NCBI RefSeq assembly: GCF_008824185.1
Contig: NZ_CP044426.1
Location: 752,501 to 816,500 of the forward strand
DNA: 64,000 nt
Source: Paracoccus pantotrophus
GTDB lineage: Bacteria; Pseudomonadota; Alphaproteobacteria; Rhodobacterales; Rhodobacteraceae
Direction: 5' to 3'
Position 1 is the stretch's first letter. Each line of letters begins with the position of its first letter. This document shows, one piece after another, positions 54,577 to 63,847 of this stretch. Made by a program: the position numbers and the translations under genes. The notes under the pieces were generated by a model, which was not told the origin of the DNA, did no database searches, and worked only from the letters and a program-made list of their open reading frames with translations.

Positions 54577-55569
54577 ATGAGCCTGATGAAAGCCCTTGTC
54601 TGTGTTGAGCCCGGCCGCCTCGAGCGCACCGAGCGGCCTCGCCCGGACGCGAAACCCGGCCATATCCGCATCCGCATCGGGCATATCGGCATCTGCGGCA
54701 CGGATTATCACATCTATGGCGGCCAGCAGCCTTTCCTGAACTATCCCCGCGTGATGGGGCACGAGCTTTCGGGCCGCGCGGTCGAGGCTTCGTCCGACGG
54801 GCGGATCGCAGCGGGCGACCTGGTGGTGGTGAACCCCTACATGACCTGTGGCGCCTGTCATGCCTGCGCCATAGGCAAACCCAATTGCTGCGAGAACATC
54901 GCCGTGCTGGGCGTCCATGCCGATGGCGGCATGTGCGAGGAAATCGTCGTCCCCGAGGCGAATGCCTATCCCGCCGAGGGGCTGAGCGAGAAGGCCGCCG
55001 CCATGGTCGAGTTCCTTGCCATCGGCGCGCATGGCGTGCGGCGCGGGCGGGTGCGGGCGGGTTCGCGCGTGCTGGTCGTGGGGGCGGGGCCGATCGGCCT
55101 TGGCGCCGCGATCTTCGCCGCCATCGAGGGGGCCGAGGTCACGCTGCGCGACACCTCCGCCCCGCGGCTGGAACTGGCGGCGACGGCGCTGCCGCAGGCG
55201 CGTTACGAACTGGTCGGGCAAGAGGCCGCGGGCGCCTATGACACGGTTTTCGACGCGACCGGCAATATCAAGGCGATGAATGCGGGCCTGCAATGGGTCG
55301 CGCATGGCGGGGCTTATGTGCTGCTGTCGGTGGTCAAGGGCGACCTGACCTTCGCCGATCCCGAATTCCACAAGCGCGAGACGACGCTGCTGGCCAGCCG
55401 CAACGCGCTGAAAGAGGATTTCGAGCATGTCATGGCGAGTATCCGCAATGGCAATGTGCCGATCGATGTCCTGGCCACGCATGAAACCGGCATCGACGAG
55501 GCGGTGACGAACCTGCCCTTGTGGGCCGAGGATCGCGGCACCCTGATCAAGGCGATCATCCGTGTCTGA
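54577..55569 (+). CDS. zinc alcohol dehydrogenase, likely L-galactonate 5-dehydrogenase
   Basis: 330 residues. Catalytic Zn ligands C40 (GICGTD) and H62-E63 (GHE); structural Zn cysteines C91, C94, C97 and C104; NAD motif VVGAGPIGLGAA. The sorbitol/L-idonate branch of MDR enzymes, and its place before tagaturonate reductase suits an LgoD-type oxidation of L-galactonate to D-tagaturonate. L-idonate or another hexonate is possible. Overlaps the next gene by 8 bp. Confidence 0.85.
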   Translation: MSLMKALVCVEPGRLERTERPRPDAKPGHIRIRIGHIGICGTDYHIYGGQQPFLNYPRVMGHELSGRAVEASSDGRIAAGDLVVVNPYMTCGACHACAIGKPNCCENIAVLGVHADGGMCEEIVVPEANAYPAEGLSEKAAAMVEFLAIGAHGVRRGRVRAGSRVLVVGAGPIGLGAAIFAAIEGAEVTLRDTSAPRLELAATALPQARYELVGQEAAGAYDTVFDATGNIKAMNAGLQWVAHGGAYVLLSVVKGDLTFADPEFHKRETTLLASRNALKEDFEHVMASIRNGNVPIDVLATHETGIDEAVTNLPLWAEDRGTLIKAIIRV

Positions 55570-56644
55570 GATCCGCACGCCCATCCTGCAATTCGGCACT
55601 TCGCGCTTTCTGCAAGCCCATGCCGACCTGTTCTTTTCCGAAGCCGCGCAGCCGCGCGCGGTGACGGTGGTGCAAAGCTCGGGCGATTCGGTGCGGGCCG
55701 GGCGGCTGGCGGCTCTGGCCGCGCCCCAGGGCTATCCGGTGGTGATCCGGGGCCTTGTGGACGGCAAGCCCCATGAGGCCGAGACCCGCGTCACCTCGAT
55801 CCGCCGCACGCTGTCCACCGCGACGGACTGGGCCGAACTGGTGCGGGTCTTCTGCGACGAGGCCGAGGTGGTGATCTCGAACACGGGCGATGCCGGCTAT
55901 CAGCCGCAGCCCGCCGATCTGGACCCGCAGCCCTCGCAGGCGATGAGCTTTCCCGCCAAGCTGGCGCATCTGCTGGCGGCGCGTTTCCATGCGGGGGCGC
56001 GGGCTTTGCAGGTGATGCCGATGGAACTGCTGCCCGAGAATGGCCGGGTGCTGAAGGCGCGCGTGCTGGAAATCCTGCGCGATAGCCCGGAGGTGGCGCG
56101 TTGGGTCGAGGGCCTTCCCTTCGCCAATAGCCTGGTGGACCGGATCGTGTCCGAGCCGCTGGAACCCGCGGGCGCGGTGGCCGAGCCCTATGCGCTGTGG
56201 GCCGTCGAGATGGCCGAGGGGGTCGGCGCCCCCTGCATCCACTCGGCGGTGCGGATGGTGCCCGATCTCGAGGAAATCGAGCGGCTGAAGCTGCATATCC
56301 TGAATCTCGGTCATACCGCGCTGGCGGATTTCTGGCGCGAAGGCGGCGCGCGCGAGGGCGCGCTGGTGCGGGAATTGATGGATGGTCCCGAAGGCGCCGC
56401 GCTGCTGGCACTCTATGAGGCCGAGGTGATACCCGGCTTCGCCCGCAAGGGCCGCGAGGCCGAGGCGCGCGCCTATCTGGCTGCCACCCTGGACCGTTTC
56501 CGCAACCCATTCCTGGACCACTGCATCGCCGATATCGCCCAGAACCACGCGCAAAAGGCCGATCGCCGCATCAGGGCCTTCCTGGACTGGGCCGGCGGCC
56601 CCGCCCCGCAACTGCAAGCCATCGTCGAAAGAGCAAGCGCATGA
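55562..56644 (+). CDS. uxaB: tagaturonate/fructuronate reductase (mannitol dehydrogenase family)
   Basis: 360 residues from a GTG start at 55562 inside the ADH end. N-terminus ILQFGTSRFLQAHADLFF is the family NAD site, and KLHILNLGH is the Lys-x4-Asn-x2-His active site. Shorter than E. coli UxaB (about 480), as in many alphaproteobacterial versions. It would reduce D-tagaturonate to D-altronate with NADH. Overlaps uxaA by ATGA. Confidence 0.88.
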   Translation: MSEIRTPILQFGTSRFLQAHADLFFSEAAQPRAVTVVQSSGDSVRAGRLAALAAPQGYPVVIRGLVDGKPHEAETRVTSIRRTLSTATDWAELVRVFCDEAEVVISNTGDAGYQPQPADLDPQPSQAMSFPAKLAHLLAARFHAGARALQVMPMELLPENGRVLKARVLEILRDSPEVARWVEGLPFANSLVDRIVSEPLEPAGAVAEPYALWAVEMAEGVGAPCIHSAVRMVPDLEEIERLKLHILNLGHTALADFWREGGAREGALVRELMDGPEGAALLALYEAEVIPGFARKGREAEARAYLAATLDRFRNPFLDHCIADIAQNHAQKADRRIRAFLDWAGGPAPQLQAIVERASA

Positions 56645-58143
56645 CTGCCAGCCGGCCTTCCTTCCTGCATCTCAACCCCGCCGACAATGTGGGTGTCGCC
56701 CTGCGCGCGCTGACCGCCGGAGAGGAGGGGCTTGGCGTCACCCTGCGTGCCGATATTCCGCTGGGACACAAATTCGCGCTGAAGCCTGTGGCGAAAGGGC
56801 GGCCGGTGGTGAAATACGGGCAGGTCATGGCAACAGCGATGCAGGACATCGCGCCGGGCGATCACGTCCACAGTCACAATGCAGCCATGTCGGACAGCCA
56901 TTCCGACCGTGCCACCAATACCGGTGTGATGCACACGCCGCCCGCGCGGCGCAGCTTCATGGGCTATGCGCGGCCCGACGGCCGTGCCGGGACGCGGAAC
57001 TTTATCGGCATCCTCGCCTCGGTCAACTGCTCCTCGACCGTGTGCCATGCCATCGCGGCGGCGGCGAATCGCGACCTGCTGCCGCGCTTTCCGGGCATCG
57101 ACGGCTTCGCGCCCATCGTCCACGACCAGGGCTGCGGCATGGCTAATGCGGGCGAGGGCTTCGATGCACTGATCCGCGTGCTGAAGGGCTATCGCGACCA
57201 CCCGAATTTCGGCGGCGTGCTGATCGTGGGCCTGGGCTGCGAGGTCAACCAGTTGACGCTTTACAAGCGCGATGACTGGACGACGGAACGCTTCGGCACC
57301 TTCAATATTCAGGAGGTCGGCGGCTCGGCCTCGGCCGTGCGCAGGGCACTGGAACTGCTGGAACCGATCTGCGCGGCGGCCAGCCGCGACAGCCGCAGCG
57401 AGCAGCCGGTCTCGAAGCTGGTGCTAGGGATGCAATGCGGCGGCTCGGACGGGTTTTCGGGCATCACCGCCAACCCGGCGCTTGGGGTGGCCTCGGACAT
57501 GCTGGTGGCGGCGGGCGGCACCTCGATCCTGTCGGAAACGCCCGAGATCTATGGCGCCGAGCATCTGCTGATCGCCCGCGCCGATCCCGAAACGGGCGCG
57601 AAGATCCGCGCCATGATCGACTGGTGGCGCAACTATGCCGCGAAGAATGGCGCCAGCCTCGACAACAATCCCAGTCCTGGCAACAAGAAGGGTGGGCTGA
57701 CGACGATCCTGGAAAAGTCGCTCGGCGCGGTCGCCAAGGGCGGGTTGTCGCCGCTGGCCGGGGCCTTCGCCTATGCCGAGCCGATCCGCATCCCCGGCTT
57801 TGTCTTCATGGACAGCCCCGGCTACGACCCGGTGGCGGCGACGGGGCAGGTGGCGGCGGGGGCGAACCTGATCGCCTTCACCACCGGGCGGGGGTCGTGC
57901 TTCGGGGCGAAGCCCACGCCCTCGATCAAGCTGGCTTCGAACAGCGAGCTGTTTCGCCGGATGCCCGAGGATATGGATATCGACTGCGGCGTAGTGGTGA
58001 CCGAAGGCGTCGGGCTGGAGCGGATGGGCCAGCGCATCTACGAGCTGCTGCTGGACACGGCCTCGGGCAAGCGCAGCAAGTCCGAGGAGTTCGGCTATGG
58101 CGACAATGAATTCGTGCCATGGAAGATCGGAGCCACGCTGTAG
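56641..58143 (+). CDS. uxaA: altronate dehydratase (UxaA/GarD family)
   Basis: 500 residues. N-terminal SAF domain at 1-95 (GHKFALKPVAKGRPVVKYG, GDHVHSHN) and the large C-terminal dehydratase domain (FMGYARPDGRAGTRNFIGI; GLGCEVNQ; MQCGGSDGFSGITANPALG) with conserved cysteines for iron. It dehydrates D-altronate to 2-keto-3-deoxygluconate, the KdgK substrate. Last gene of the operon. Confidence 0.94.
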   Translation: MTASRPSFLHLNPADNVGVALRALTAGEEGLGVTLRADIPLGHKFALKPVAKGRPVVKYGQVMATAMQDIAPGDHVHSHNAAMSDSHSDRATNTGVMHTPPARRSFMGYARPDGRAGTRNFIGILASVNCSSTVCHAIAAAANRDLLPRFPGIDGFAPIVHDQGCGMANAGEGFDALIRVLKGYRDHPNFGGVLIVGLGCEVNQLTLYKRDDWTTERFGTFNIQEVGGSASAVRRALELLEPICAAASRDSRSEQPVSKLVLGMQCGGSDGFSGITANPALGVASDMLVAAGGTSILSETPEIYGAEHLLIARADPETGAKIRAMIDWWRNYAAKNGASLDNNPSPGNKKGGLTTILEKSLGAVAKGGLSPLAGAFAYAEPIRIPGFVFMDSPGYDPVAATGQVAAGANLIAFTTGRGSCFGAKPTPSIKLASNSELFRRMPEDMDIDCGVVVTEGVGLERMGQRIYELLLDTASGKRSKSEEFGYGDNEFVPWKIGATL

Positions 58144-58391
58144 CGCCCTGCCCTATGATGCGGGGGACCGCCCCATTGGCAAGGATGGACATTGCTGAAT
58201 AGCGCGGCCCAGCCCTGCGGCGGAGGTGAACGCGCCGCGGATCTGACATGTAAGAGGGTTTCGGTGAAGAATAACAGGTAAATCAAGCTGCGAGCTTTGG
58301 GATCTGCCCTTCGACCAATCGCAAGGGCGTTGCTGAAAAGCTTCGTTCCATCCGGATTCCGATCAGGAATCCACGCGGTTAGTCTTCTGTC

Positions 58392-58909
58392 ATGACGAAG
58401 CCTGATCCTGCCCGCTACCGCACGACGAACAGGAAGAGCTACAACGCTGCGCTGAGGCGACGAGGCTCTTTTCTGGCCTGGCTGGACAAGGACAGGACGT
58501 GGCTTGCCCCGAAGGCTGGTCGCAATGGCCGTCCTCCGGTGTTCAGCGATGCTGCTATCCAGTTTTGCCTGACGATGAAGGTTCTGTTCGGGCTGCTGCT
58601 TCGGAAAACGACAGGATGGTGGAGAGCATCCTGTCGATGGCGGGGCTGGATTGGCCCGCGCCTGACTCCTCTACCCTGAGCCGTCGGCAGCAGACCATGG
58701 AGGTGCAGATCACGACCCGCCGTGTGTCAGGGCCGCTGAACCTGTTGGTGGACAGCACGGGGATCAAGTTTCTCGGCGATGGAGAATGGCTGGCACGCAA
58801 GCATGGTACACACCGTCGGCGCCAGTATTGCAAGGCGCATCTGGCGATGGACACGGCCAGCGGTGACATCTGCGCGGTGGAGTTCACCTCGAGCGACAAG
58901 GTAGCATAG
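58392..58909 (+). pseudogene. broken IS5-family (IS903-like) transposase
   Basis: The first frame from ATG 58392 reads RYRTTNRKSYNAALRRRGSF and GRPPVFSDAAIQFCLTMKVLFGL, then the reading shifts (after about 58600) to SILSMAGLDWPAPDSSTLSR, LLVDSTGIKFLGDGEWLARK and HLAMDTASGDICAVEFTSSD, where it stops. The first catalytic Asp (VDSTG) remains; the rest of the DDE core and right end are lost. The 248-bp gap before it (58144-58391) holds no gene. Confidence 0.85.
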
Positions 58910-59028
58910 ATGACCCGGGGCGAAGCTACCGACAGAGAAAATCTTTGATTTCTTTTGACGACTGCCACAATTTGTCTCAGTCGTGACGATCAGCTGCACG
59001 GATAGCGTGGTATATCGGAGAACAGAAT

Positions 59029-59934
59029 ATGTCCCGCTACAGGTTCAATCTGAAACACATCGAAGCTTTCCTGGAGGTTGCCGATCAGGGCACATTTCGC
59101 CGTGCCGCTGAACGTCTGGCGACGACGCAGCCAAACATTTCAAACAGGATCGCGCAGCTTGAGGACCAGATTGGTCATCGACTGATGGAGCGTGATGCCG
59201 GATCGGTGCAGCTGACGCCCCGCGGGCAGGCGCTTCTGGAACCGGCGCGGGCGCTCATCGCGGCCGCAGATACCTTCGTGGTTGCGACTGGTGACGAGAC
59301 GAAGTTTCAGGGTATTCTGCGGCTTGGCATCAGTGAGATGGTTGCGCATTCTTGGCTGCGGCAGTTCCTGCGTGAGATGAAGGTACGTTTCCCGCAGATC
59401 GATGTGGACCTGACCATCGACATGAGCGCGAATCTCAGCCGGGCGCTGTTCGATCGCGATCTGGACCTGACCTTGCAGAACGCGCCGTTCGATCGTGTGG
59501 CACGCCAGTCCGTGGAACTGGGACAGACCACGCATTATTGGGTGGCCTCGCCGGATCTTGGGTTTCGAAAAGGTACCGTCGGGGCAAAGGAACTTGCCAG
59601 CCACGCGATTCTCACACATTCGCGAAATTCGCGCGCCTATCAGCAGATCGCGGCACATTTTCAAAGCATCAACCAGCCGGTGCGGCTGGTTTCTTCCTCC
59701 TATATGGGCAGTTGCCTGCAAATGGCGCTGGACGGTCTTGGTGTCGCTTGTCTGCCCGCCGCCATGCTGGACGAGGCGCTTTCCGAACAGCGGCTGATCT
59801 GCGTCGATTACGCTTGGCGTCCTGAAAATCTTGCGTTTTTCGCGCGCTATCTCGTAGATCCCGCGCCGCCCTATCTGAGCGAGGCGGTGGCCATCGCGCA
59901 TCGGCTGTTTCCACCCAGGGCGAGCATAGAATAA
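59029..59934 (+). CDS. LysR-family regulator before hyuAB
   Basis: 301 residues. HTH RFNLKHIEAFLEVADQGTFRRAAERLATTQPNISNRIAQLE; effector domain from about 90. It points the same way as hyuA with 90 bp between. The gap is AT-rich (TTGCATACTATAAATAAAAACAA...), a likely promoter for hyuA under its control. Confidence 0.92.
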   Translation: MSRYRFNLKHIEAFLEVADQGTFRRAAERLATTQPNISNRIAQLEDQIGHRLMERDAGSVQLTPRGQALLEPARALIAAADTFVVATGDETKFQGILRLGISEMVAHSWLRQFLREMKVRFPQIDVDLTIDMSANLSRALFDRDLDLTLQNAPFDRVARQSVELGQTTHYWVASPDLGFRKGTVGAKELASHAILTHSRNSRAYQQIAAHFQSINQPVRLVSSSYMGSCLQMALDGLGVACLPAAMLDEALSEQRLICVDYAWRPENLAFFARYLVDPAPPYLSEAVAIAHRLFPPRASIE

Positions 59935-60024
59935 GAAAATTGCATACTATAAATAAAAACAAACAATTTTTTAATATCCTGCGCCGCCCCTAGCCTCGGT
60001 TCAAAGCTGACATGCGAGGAAGCG

Positions 60025-62148
60025 ATGGCGAACAGCAAGACACGACTCGGCGTCGATATCGGCGGGACCTTCACCGATGTGGTGCTGGAAACGGGCGGCG
60101 CGCGACACTCCACCAAGGTCTTGACGACCTATGCTGCACCCGAGGATGCGATCATCGAAGGGATGCACCGGGTCTGTGCCAAGGCCAGCATCGCGCCGCA
60201 AGAGATTAGACAGATTATCCACGGCACGACCCTGGCCACCAATGCCCTGATCGAGCGGCGCGGGGCCAAAACGGCGCTGATCACGACCCAAGGCTTTCGC
60301 GATGTCATCGAGATGCGTACCGAAAGCCGGTTCGAACAATATGACCTGAACCTTGTCCTGCCCGAGCCGCTGCTGCCGCGAAACCGCCGCTATACCGTAG
60401 CCGAGCGCATGGATGCCGATGGCAATGTGCTGATCCCTCTGGACGAGGCTGAGGTCGAGGCGCTGGCGGCGACGCTCGCCGAAGGCGACTATGACAGCGT
60501 GGCCATCGGCCTGCTGCATGCCTATGTCAACGACGCGCATGAACGCCGGATCGCCGGGATCCTGTCGCGGAAACTGCCCGATGTGATGATCTCGCTGTCC
60601 TGCGAGGTCTCGCCGCAGATGCGCGAATACGAGCGTTTCAACACCACCATTGCCAACGCCTATATCAAGCCGCTGATGAAATCCTATCTAGGTCGGCTGG
60701 CGCAGCGCCTGCGCGACGAGGGCGCCGATTGCCCGGTCTTTCTGATGCACTCCGGCGGCGGCGTCATCGACATCGACACGGCCGCTGAATTCCCGGTGCG
60801 GCTGGTCGAATCTGGCCCGGCGGGCGGCGCCGTCTTTGCCGCCGACATCGCTGCGCGGCACGGTTTGGACAAGGTGCTGAGCTTTGACATGGGCGGGACC
60901 ACAGCCAAGATCTGCTTGATCAAAAATAGCATGCCCAAGACCGCCCGTGTCTTCGAAGTGGCGCGCAGTTATCGCTTCAAGAAAGGGTCGGGAATGCCGA
61001 TCTCGATTCCGGTCATCGACATGGTCGAGATCGGTGCCGGCGGCGGCAGTCTGGCGCATGTCGACTCGATGAACCAGATCCGGGTCGGACCGGAAAGCGC
61101 CGGCTCCGAGCCGGGGCCCGCCTGTTACGGGCGCGGCGGCCAGCGCCCGGCGGTGACCGATGCCGATCTGGTGCTGGGCAAGCTGGACCCCGAGAATTTC
61201 GCCGCCGGTACGATCAAGCTGTATCCCGCGAATTCCGAGGCCGCGCTGGACCGCGATCTGGGTCAGCGGCTGTCAATGCCGGTGATCGAAGCCGCCTGGG
61301 GTCTGGCCGAGGTGGTTGACGAAAACATGGCGAATGCCGCCCGCGTCCATGCCGTCGAGAATGGTGAGGACCTCAGCGAATACACGATGATCGCTTTTGG
61401 CGGTGCGGCGCCCCTGCATGCCGGTCGCCTGTGCGAAAAGCTGGGGATCGCGCGCTGCCTGATCCCGCAAGGCGCGGGCGTCGGCTCGGCCATCGGATTT
61501 CTGCGCGCGCCCTTCAGCTTTGAGGCGACGCGCTCATCCTTCATGAAGATCGATGATTTCGATGTGGCTGCGGTCAAGGCACTGTTTGCGGACATGGAGC
61601 AAGAGGCGATCAGTTTCGTCCGGGGCTGCGATGGCTCGGCCGATATCCTGACCGAATACAAGGCCTATATGCGCTATTCCGGGCAGGGTTGGGAAATTCC
61701 TGTCGTCCTGACACCCGAACAGGCTGCCGCGCCCGACGCGCAGACCCTTCTTGGTCTGTTCGAGGCGGAATATGGCAAGCTGTTCGGCCGCCCGGTCGAG
61801 GGGCTGCAAGTCGAGATCGTCGTCTGGTCGGTCAATGCCTTCACGCCCCCAGCCCCGGTTCATCCGGTCGTGCCCCCCGCGCCGGCCGGCCCGGCCAAGG
61901 TCAGCGGTCGCCGCCAGCTTTTTGACGCAGCGCTTGGGCGGATGACAGATGCCGCCGCGGTCCTGCGCGACGCGCTTGCAGATGGCCAGCGCGTCGATGG
62001 CCCGGCCGTCGTCATCGAAGAGGAAACGACGCTGGTCCTGCCCGCCAGCCGCAGCCTGATCGCGCAGTCTGACGGCTGTCTGGATATCACCATCAACGCC
62101 AGCGCCGCCGCTGCGCCAGCCGCCCGAAAGGAAACCGCCAATGTCTGA
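60025..62148 (+). CDS. hyuA: hydantoinase/oxoprolinase family protein, subunit A
   Basis: 707 residues, start after GAGGAAGCG. ASKHA-type ATP site LGVDIGGTFTDVVLETGG, IIHGTTLATNALIERRGAKTAL, and later DMGGTTAKICLI. HyuA/HyuB pairs hydrolyse or carboxylate cyclic amides and ketones in an ATP-dependent way (5-oxoproline, hydantoins, acetone, acetophenone). The exact substrate cannot be read from sequence. Overlaps hyuB by 8 bp. Confidence 0.92.
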   Translation: MANSKTRLGVDIGGTFTDVVLETGGARHSTKVLTTYAAPEDAIIEGMHRVCAKASIAPQEIRQIIHGTTLATNALIERRGAKTALITTQGFRDVIEMRTESRFEQYDLNLVLPEPLLPRNRRYTVAERMDADGNVLIPLDEAEVEALAATLAEGDYDSVAIGLLHAYVNDAHERRIAGILSRKLPDVMISLSCEVSPQMREYERFNTTIANAYIKPLMKSYLGRLAQRLRDEGADCPVFLMHSGGGVIDIDTAAEFPVRLVESGPAGGAVFAADIAARHGLDKVLSFDMGGTTAKICLIKNSMPKTARVFEVARSYRFKKGSGMPISIPVIDMVEIGAGGGSLAHVDSMNQIRVGPESAGSEPGPACYGRGGQRPAVTDADLVLGKLDPENFAAGTIKLYPANSEAALDRDLGQRLSMPVIEAAWGLAEVVDENMANAARVHAVENGEDLSEYTMIAFGGAAPLHAGRLCEKLGIARCLIPQGAGVGSAIGFLRAPFSFEATRSSFMKIDDFDVAAVKALFADMEQEAISFVRGCDGSADILTEYKAYMRYSGQGWEIPVVLTPEQAAAPDAQTLLGLFEAEYGKLFGRPVEGLQVEIVVWSVNAFTPPAPVHPVVPPAPAGPAKVSGRRQLFDAALGRMTDAAAVLRDALADGQRVDGPAVVIEEETTLVLPASRSLIAQSDGCLDITINASAAAAPAARKETANV

Positions 62149-63847
62149 GATCGGAAAAGTCGCCTATCAAGTGATGTGGAACCGCCTGATCTCGGTTGTC
62201 GAGGAGCAAGCGCAGGCACTGGTGCGCACCGCCTTCTCGACCAGCGTCCGCGAGGCAGGTGATCTGTCGGCCGGCGTCTATAACGAGACGGGCGAGATGC
62301 TGGCGCAGGCCGTTACCGGTACGCCGGGCCATGTGAACGCCATGGCCGATGCGGTGCCGCATTTCATCCGCCGGATCGGCCGCGAGAACATCTTGGAAGG
62401 CGATGTCTACATCACCAACGACCCATGGGAGGGCACCGGCCACCTGCATGACATCACCGTGGTATCGCCGTCGTTTCATCAGGGTCGTCTGGTTGGCTTC
62501 TTTGCCTGCACCGCCCATATCGTGGACATCGGCGGGCGCGGCTTTGGCGCGGATGGCAACTCGGTCTATGAAGAGGGGTTGTATCTGCCGATCATGAAGC
62601 TGGCCGAACGCGGGGCGATCGACCACACTCTGATCCGCATCATTCGCAGCAATGTCCGCGAACCCGATCAACTGGTCGGCGACATCTATGCCCTGGCGAC
62701 CTGCAACGAAGTCGGCCATCGCCGCCTGATCGGCATGATCGAGGAGTTCGGCCTGTCCGATCTGGCCGGGATCTCTCGCTTCATCCTTGAAAACTCGCGC
62801 CGCGCGACGCTCGAGCGGATCAACGCCCTGCCCATGGGCAGCGCCAGCGGCGAAATGCAGATCGACGGCTATGATCAGCCCATCGACCTGCGGGTTAAGA
62901 TCTTGATCGAAAAGGACCGGATCGTCGCGGATTGGGCAGGAACCTCGGGGATCGACCGCAAGGGCATCAACGTGCCGCTGGTCTATACCAAGGCCTATAC
63001 CTGCTACGCGTTGAAATGCGCCATCGCGCCTGAAATCCCCAATAACGCGGCCTCGCTGGCTCCGTTCGAGATCATCGCGCCGGAAAACAGCATCGTCAAC
63101 GCGCTGCATCCCGCGCCGGTCAGCTTGCGCCATGTGATCGGCCATATGCTGCCCGACACCATCTATGGTGCGCTGGACCAGCTTTTGCCCGACACCGTCC
63201 ACGCCGAGGGCGCGGGCTGCCTGTGCAATTTTCAGGTCTCGGTCAGGCCGCGCAGCGATGTGCCGGCACCTGCAGGGACCCGCCGCGCCGAGGTGCTGGC
63301 CTTCAACTCGGGTGGTTCGGGCGCGCGCCCCCGCCTTGACGGGATGAATGCGACGGCTTTTCCCTCGGGCGTGATGACCATGCCGGTCGAGGCCACTGAG
63401 CAAGTCGGACCGGTGATCTTCTGGCGCAAGGAACTGCGGCCCGATTCCGGCGGCGCCGGGCGCTTCCGCGGCGGCCTTGGCCAGTTGATGGAGGTCGGCG
63501 CCCGCGACGGGCACGAGTTCGACTTTCAGGCCATGTTCGACCGGGTGGACCATCCCGCCCGCGGGCGGCGCGGCGGCGGCAACGGTGCGCCGATGACCAT
63601 TGGGCGCGACGATGGCCAAGCCATGAAGTGCAAGGGCAAGCAGTTCATGCCCCACGGCCGCAAGGTGATGCTGGGACTGCCCGGTGGCGCCGGATATGGC
63701 CCGCCCGCCGAACGCCCGCAGGAGCTGGTGCGCCGTGACCTTGCGCTTGGCTATATCAGCCCAGCCTTCGCGCGGGATCACTACGGGCTTGCCGATGACG
63801 AGATTGCCGTGATCACCGCAAGCGCACGTCTGGGAGAAGTGTTCTGA
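62141..63847 (+). CDS. hyuB: hydantoinase/oxoprolinase family protein, subunit B
   Basis: 568 residues, normal size. VMWNRLISVVEEQAQALVRTAFSTSVREAGDLS and GHVNAMADAVPHFIRR at the N-terminus; ITNDPWEGTGHLHDITVVSP, with metal-binding residues, follows. C-terminus RRGGGNGAPMTIGRDDG and VMLGLPGGAGYGPP. Partner of HyuA. Stop overlaps the next start in TGATG. Confidence 0.93.
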   Translation: MSEIGKVAYQVMWNRLISVVEEQAQALVRTAFSTSVREAGDLSAGVYNETGEMLAQAVTGTPGHVNAMADAVPHFIRRIGRENILEGDVYITNDPWEGTGHLHDITVVSPSFHQGRLVGFFACTAHIVDIGGRGFGADGNSVYEEGLYLPIMKLAERGAIDHTLIRIIRSNVREPDQLVGDIYALATCNEVGHRRLIGMIEEFGLSDLAGISRFILENSRRATLERINALPMGSASGEMQIDGYDQPIDLRVKILIEKDRIVADWAGTSGIDRKGINVPLVYTKAYTCYALKCAIAPEIPNNAASLAPFEIIAPENSIVNALHPAPVSLRHVIGHMLPDTIYGALDQLLPDTVHAEGAGCLCNFQVSVRPRSDVPAPAGTRRAEVLAFNSGGSGARPRLDGMNATAFPSGVMTMPVEATEQVGPVIFWRKELRPDSGGAGRFRGGLGQLMEVGARDGHEFDFQAMFDRVDHPARGRRGGGNGAPMTIGRDDGQAMKCKGKQFMPHGRKVMLGLPGGAGYGPPAERPQELVRRDLALGYISPAFARDHYGLADDEIAVITASARLGEVF

